Positions 60,099 to 64,000 of a stretch of DNA of 64,000 bases are shown here, piece by piece. The DNA comes from Shewanella nanhaiensis (lineage in GTDB: Bacteria > Pseudomonadota > Gammaproteobacteria > Enterobacterales > Shewanellaceae): positions 62,001 to 126,000 of the forward strand of contig NZ_JAHZST010000010.1 in NCBI RefSeq assembly GCF_019457885.1, written 5' to 3'. How positions within the stretch are numbered: the stretch's first letter is position 1; each line of letters begins with the position of its first letter. Position numbers and translations under genes: made by a program. The notes below the pieces were generated by a model. The model did no database searches. It was not told where the DNA came from and saw only the letters and a list, made by a program, of their open reading frames with translations.

Positions 60099-61373
60099 TC
60101 AATCCTGCTCTAAAAAGTTATTGGCGATGGCATCTCGAAGCAGCTTCTGTTGTCGCTCAGCCCTCAGTGCTAGGTACATCACCACCATACATGCCGCTAA
60201 TACGCCATAGAGCAACATAAAGCAGGCACTGTACACACCAATAATATCCACAGCAAAACCAAACAGGATGGGCAGAGTGCAGCCTCCCAGAGCACCAATT
60301 GCAGCCACTATCCCTCCGACACTGCCCATATGGTGCGGGTAGTGATCGTAGATAGTTTTGTACACGCTTGCTCGTCCAAAACCTTGGGCGATACCAATCA
60401 CAAAAATAAGCAGAGTAAACAGCCACACATTGACCTCAAATGAAACCTCAACGTTTTTCTCCACCCCATGGATGATCATAGTGGTCGGCGGATAACTCAA
60501 GAAGAACAGACACACCATGCAGATCCAAAATGCAGTCCAGTTAACCGCTTTTGCCCCGTAGGTATCGGCAAACCAGCCACCAACGGCCCTTATCATGCTG
60601 GAACTAGTGACAAAAAGTAGCGTTAACGCCATAGATTGGGTCAAAGATAGACCATAGGCCGATACATAGTAATGGGGTAACCAGAGGATCAACGCGAGGA
60701 AGCTGCCAAACACAAAGTAGTAATAGAGACCAAATCGCCACACCTGCAGATCTTTCAAAGGTGCAAGGTGAAAAGCCAGATCATGACTGTCTCTCTGCTT
60801 TCGATAATAGCGATTGACCTCAGGAGCAAAAAGTCTAAAAAGAATCGCCATAAAGATCATGCCGATCCCATAGGCGTACCCTATCTGCTGCCAACCAAAG
60901 GTATCGACAATAAAGGGAACTAACACCAGTGTGATAGCAGCCCCCGCGTTTCCTGCGCCAAATACCCCTAGCGCAAACCCTTGCCGTTTAGTCTCAAACC
61001 AATCGGTCACATAGCGGATCCCTATGGTAAATGAGACTCCTGTCAGCCCCAACACAAAACCTATCCAGATATAACCTGAATAGGTCTCAATTTGAGGAAG
61101 GTAAAACAGAGGAGGCACCGCCAGCAACATCTGCCAGAAAAACAGATTTCGACAGGAAAACTTCTCAGCAAGAAAACCTACCGGCACCCGAAAGATAGCC
61201 CCTGTAAAGATTGGCGCTGCCAGTAAAAAACCGAATTCCGTTGCACTTAGCGCTAATCGCTCTTTAAGCTCAATACCGATAATAGAGTACAAGGTCCAGA
61301 CAGAGAAACAGGCAGCAAACGCCAACGTAGCTAAGGTTAAGGCTAAATAGGCTCGGCGCTGTTGATTATCCAT
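60099..61373 (-). CDS. NarK-family carrier (third copy, short NarK1-like type)
   Basis: A 424-residue 12-helix facilitator. Nitrate-type signatures are FGAGNAGAAITLVLVPF near residue 138 and GIAQGFGRASVYKTIYDHYP near 308. It has the EKFSCR loop near 72. The shorter, compact form resembles NarK1-type nitrate:proton symporters more than the antiporters above. The start at 61373 has GAGGA. It is alone on its strand, at the edge of the nitrate region. Confidence 0.85.
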   Translation of the reverse strand: MDNQQRRAYLALTLATLAFAACFSVWTLYSIIGIELKERLALSATEFGFLLAAPIFTGAIFRVPVGFLAEKFSCRNLFFWQMLLAVPPLFYLPQIETYSGYIWIGFVLGLTGVSFTIGIRYVTDWFETKRQGFALGVFGAGNAGAAITLVLVPFIVDTFGWQQIGYAYGIGMIFMAILFRLFAPEVNRYYRKQRDSHDLAFHLAPLKDLQVWRFGLYYYFVFGSFLALILWLPHYYVSAYGLSLTQSMALTLLFVTSSSMIRAVGGWFADTYGAKAVNWTAFWICMVCLFFLSYPPTTMIIHGVEKNVEVSFEVNVWLFTLLIFVIGIAQGFGRASVYKTIYDHYPHHMGSVGGIVAAIGALGGCTLPILFGFAVDIIGVYSACFMLLYGVLAACMVVMYLALRAERQQKLLRDAIANNFLEQD

Positions 61374-61480
61374 AAAGATCCTCAATGTAGATGCTGGGCT
61401 TGATGTTGAGAAACACCTTTTAATGACATATTAATTAACTCTAAACAAAAACCAACCATATTTATTAACATAAGCGAGTT

Positions 61481-61497
61481 TTGATGTCCTACATCAA
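61481..61497. promoter_or_regulatory. Inverted repeat upstream of the third NarK-type gene
   Basis: TTGATGTCCTACATCAA has perfect 7-bp arms and a 3-nt centre, ~108 bp upstream of the start. The half-sites resemble FNR (TTGAT/ATCAA) but the spacing is three bases too long. It may be an operator for another regulator. Nothing else is seen in the 325-bp gap to recC apart from the repeat end at 61632. Confidence 0.4.
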
Positions 61498-61631
61498 TTT
61501 TTAGCAAACAAACCTAGGATAAAAAGTACCAACTGCGTATTGCTTTGATATTGTCCGAACGCCTTCTATTGAGCCCAAATACCAAGAGATTAGGTAGACT
61601 TACTAAGTTAAACACATAGAATGGATAGCTA

Positions 61632-61647
61632 ATACCAATCAGTATAA
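61632..61647. repeat. Lone family B element end
   Basis: ATACCAATCAGTATAA is identical to the 16-bp end of the element at 46160 but no second end follows; recC starts 52 bp downstream. It is a remnant of an element or a solo end. A TTGACA (61649-61654) just after it could act as a -35 for recC, but no good -10 follows. Confidence 0.6.
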
Positions 61648-61698
61648 GTTGACACGCTAACTCACCAAGATACTGATTTAATTTCCTTAGGAATATTC

Positions 61699-64000
61699 AT
61701 GCTCTATCTTGTTCAATCGAATCGAATGGAAGCCCTTTCTGCTCAACTGGCGCAGGAGTTACAAACCCCCATTCCCGGTATGTCGTTACTGATGCCGGAG
61801 CAGATATTGGTACAGAGCCCAGGGATGTCCACCTGGTTAAGGCTTGAGATCGCCAGCAAGAACAAGGTAGCTGCTGCATTGGAGTTTCCTCTGCCCTCAA
61901 GCTTTATTTGGCAACTTTGCCATATCTTGCTGCCCGATGTGCCTAAGGAAAATGCCTTCACCAAGCCCTCGATGACCTGGAAATTGATGGAGTTGCTACC
62001 CGAGCTGCTCGATATTGAGGAGTTTGCTCCCCTTAAAAACTACCTCAATCCAGGCCTAAACTCAGTGTCTGGCCAGAACCCTGATAATGAGCTAGATGAG
62101 AGATCTGAAGACCCACTCAAGCTGTTTCAGCTTTGTGGCCAAATAGCGGATATCTTCGATCAATACTTGGTATATCGCCCCGACTGGATAGCCGCTTGGG
62201 AGGCAAGCGAGCCCAGATTACCACCAAAAGGCGAAAAACTAGCACCAGCTCAAGCTTGGCAACCTATATTGTGGCGTGCGCTTATCGAGTTTAATAACGA
62301 GCGACTGAACAAGAGCCGCTACCACAGGGCCAACCTACACCAATCTCTGTTTGACGCACTTGATGATCCCAACACCTCCCTTGATGGCCTGCCAAGACGC
62401 CTATTCGTATTTGGGATCTCCTCCATGGCGCCACAAACCTTAGATGTGCTCTATCACTTGGCCAAGCGCATCGATGTGATCATGTTGAATTTAAGTCCCT
62501 GTCAGCACTATTGGGGCGACATTGTCGATCCACGCCTGCGTGCTCGTATGGCATTGGAATACGCCAATAAACATAAACTCGAAGCTCAGTGGGAAGATAA
62601 ACTTGAAGTGGGTAATCCCCTGCTTGCCAATAATGGCAAGATGGGACGTGAACTGCTGGATCTGATTTTAGAGCTCCCCGAGGAGCACACCAACTTTAAC
62701 TTCGAATGTTATCAAGACCCTGGGGTTAATAAACTGCTTCAAGGGGTACAACGGGACATTCTCGAGCTTGAGACAAGAGGCAAAAGTTTAGGCCCTGATG
62801 CCTCACTGTATCTAACCCTTGATGGGCGCCGTCCGCTGACAATCGATGATGACTCGCTGACGTTAAGAAGCTGTCATAGTCCGCTACGAGAGATTGAAAC
62901 TCTGCACGATCATCTGCTGGAGATGCTCTCACGAGAACCTATCGATCCCAATGATCCTTTGCTCGCCAAAGATATCGTTATCATGCTGCCAGATGTGGCA
63001 GCCTACGCCCCCTATATCGACGCCGTCTTCTCGGCCAAACAGGGCGCTCACTATATTCCCTACGCAATAGCTGACCGAGGTGCGGCGCAGGAATCACCGC
63101 TGATCAACAGCTTTCTAAATATCCTCGCCATCAACCAGAGCCGCTTTGCCCTCACTGACATCTTAGGGATTCTAGAGGTACCTGCGGTGCTCAGGCGATT
63201 CGAGCTCGATGATGATGACTTGATGATGATACGCCAGTGGCTTGAGCAAGCTGGGGTGCGTTGGGGACGAGATGAAACCAGCAGATCGGCACAGTCTCTA
63301 CCTGCATTCGATAAAAACTCCTGGGCATTTGGCATTAAACGTCTCATCTTAGGTTATGCATTTAGTGACGATGCCCCCCTCTATCACGACACCCTAACCG
63401 TCATGGGGATCGAGGGGCAGTCGGCTCAAGCACTAGGTAAGCTACTCAACTTCATCGAAGCCTTAGATGAATACCGTCTACAACTTGGCCAAACTTGTGA
63501 AATTGAAGTGCGTATGACCCAGCTCAATCAGCTACTGGATGATTTTTATGAAGTGGATGATGAAGAGCGGATGCAGCTGCAAGCGATACGTGAGGCGATC
63601 AGCAAGTTAAAAACTGAGCTGTCTGATGCAGGTCAAGTCACACCGCTAAATACCCAAGTATTGCAAAACTGGTTTAACAGCACCTTGAGCGAGTCTCGTG
63701 TCGGCCAACGATATCTGGCCGGTAGCGTTAACTTCTGCACCTTAATGCCGATGCGCTCGATTCCCTTTAAGGTGGTGTGTTTAGTTGGCATGAACGATGG
63801 TATCTATCCTAGGGTTCAGCACCCAGTAGGCTTTGATCTGGTGGCACAGTTTGGCCCACGCAAAGGCGACCGTTCACGCCGTTTAGATGACAGATACCTA
63901 TTTTTAGAAGCGATACTCTCAGCCCGTGAGCAACTTTATATCAGCTATATCGGCCACAGTGAGCGCGATAACTCGGAGCGGATCCCCTCAATGCTGGTCT
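61699..64000 (+). CDS. recC: Exodeoxyribonuclease V gamma subunit RecC, partial (C-terminus outside window)
   Basis: An open frame from the ATG at 61699 (AGGA upstream) to the window end, 767 residues of the usual ~1120-1150. Family segments in order are the N-terminal LVQSNRMEAL, ILVQSPGMSTWLRLEIA near 37, PRRLFVFGISSMAP near 232, the Chi-recognition region near 390-530 (SCHSPLREIETLHDHLL) and FCTLMPMRSIPFKVVCLVGMNDG near 690. RecC is the Chi-scanning subunit of RecBCD, which processes double-strand breaks. recB and recD would be expected beyond the window. Confidence 0.95.
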   Translation, partial: MLYLVQSNRMEALSAQLAQELQTPIPGMSLLMPEQILVQSPGMSTWLRLEIASKNKVAAALEFPLPSSFIWQLCHILLPDVPKENAFTKPSMTWKLMELLPELLDIEEFAPLKNYLNPGLNSVSGQNPDNELDERSEDPLKLFQLCGQIADIFDQYLVYRPDWIAAWEASEPRLPPKGEKLAPAQAWQPILWRALIEFNNERLNKSRYHRANLHQSLFDALDDPNTSLDGLPRRLFVFGISSMAPQTLDVLYHLAKRIDVIMLNLSPCQHYWGDIVDPRLRARMALEYANKHKLEAQWEDKLEVGNPLLANNGKMGRELLDLILELPEEHTNFNFECYQDPGVNKLLQGVQRDILELETRGKSLGPDASLYLTLDGRRPLTIDDDSLTLRSCHSPLREIETLHDHLLEMLSREPIDPNDPLLAKDIVIMLPDVAAYAPYIDAVFSAKQGAHYIPYAIADRGAAQESPLINSFLNILAINQSRFALTDILGILEVPAVLRRFELDDDDLMMIRQWLEQAGVRWGRDETSRSAQSLPAFDKNSWAFGIKRLILGYAFSDDAPLYHDTLTVMGIEGQSAQALGKLLNFIEALDEYRLQLGQTCEIEVRMTQLNQLLDDFYEVDDEERMQLQAIREAISKLKTELSDAGQVTPLNTQVLQNWFNSTLSESRVGQRYLAGSVNFCTLMPMRSIPFKVVCLVGMNDGIYPRVQHPVGFDLVAQFGPRKGDRSRRLDDRYLFLEAILSAREQLYISYIGHSERDNSERIPSMLV

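Noticed and set aside
61649..61680. Promoter for recC starting with TTGACA after the lone repeat end
   Set aside because: No acceptable -10 hexamer is found at 16-18 bp spacing.
1..64000. Prophage, restriction, toxin-antitoxin, CRISPR or biosynthetic clusters
   Set aside because: I looked for them on both strands and found no supporting genes or repeats in the window.

Overview
The window looks like a stretch of a marine gammaproteobacterial chromosome, most likely Shewanella or a close relative. This is judged from gene content and synteny, because no rRNA or species marker is present. A long block matches the E. coli 5-minute region in content: fadE with a YafJ-type amidotransferase, dnaQ/rnhA with tRNA-Asp, a YafS-type methyltransferase, gloB and mltD. 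Genes are dense on both strands and are separated by ordinary terminators and a few small repeats.

Layout. 1-6.6 kb: an incomplete membrane protein, a TrhA/YqfA (hemolysin III) gene behind a FabR-like palindrome, a short DTW protein, an orphan sensor kinase, peptide deformylase and a POT-family transporter. 6.6-10.4 kb: an outer-membrane protein, an alkyltransferase-like protein, a DUF3108 protein, a monooxygenase/glutaredoxin pair and a class II amidotransferase. 10.7-17.3 kb: FadE, a CPA1-type antiporter, and a divergent LysR regulator/purine nucleoside phosphorylase pair. 17.3-17.9 kb: two intact tRNA-Asp(GTC) genes alternating with two degenerate copies, with a near-consensus promoter upstream. 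18-25.3 kb: TIGR03503-type protein, dnaQ, rnhA, a LysR regulator, a YafS-type methyltransferase, gloB and mltD. 25.3-36.4 kb: lipoprotein/AsmA/RraA-like genes, a small coiled-coil protein, a chemoreceptor, msrPQ, rmuC and slt. 36.6-41.4 kb: an EAL protein and a MoxR-DUF58-transglutaminase operon.

41.4-61.4 kb is a nitrate respiration region. It holds narK, a bifunctional PP2C phosphatase/Ser-Thr kinase, a small unknown gene and an HPP membrane protein on the plus strand. A parvulin and narI-narJ-narH-narG with a second NarK follow on the minus strand, then narX/narL-type regulators on the plus strand, and a third NarK-family carrier on the minus strand. FNR-type and NarL-type sites lie upstream of narK, and an FNR-type site lies in the narK2/narX divergent region. 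The block contains all proteins for nitrate uptake, reduction to nitrite, nitrite export, enzyme assembly and sensing, but no molybdopterin synthesis genes. The window ends inside recC.

Two families of short non-coding elements were found by eye. Family A has three copies of exactly 263 bp, each flanked by TA (3840, 22491, 32424). Family B is one 266-bp element (46160) plus a lone end near recC (61632). The families have different ends but share an internal sequence block at conserved spacing. The best candidates for undescribed biology are these elements, the narK-linked kinase/phosphatase module and the decaying tRNA-Asp array.
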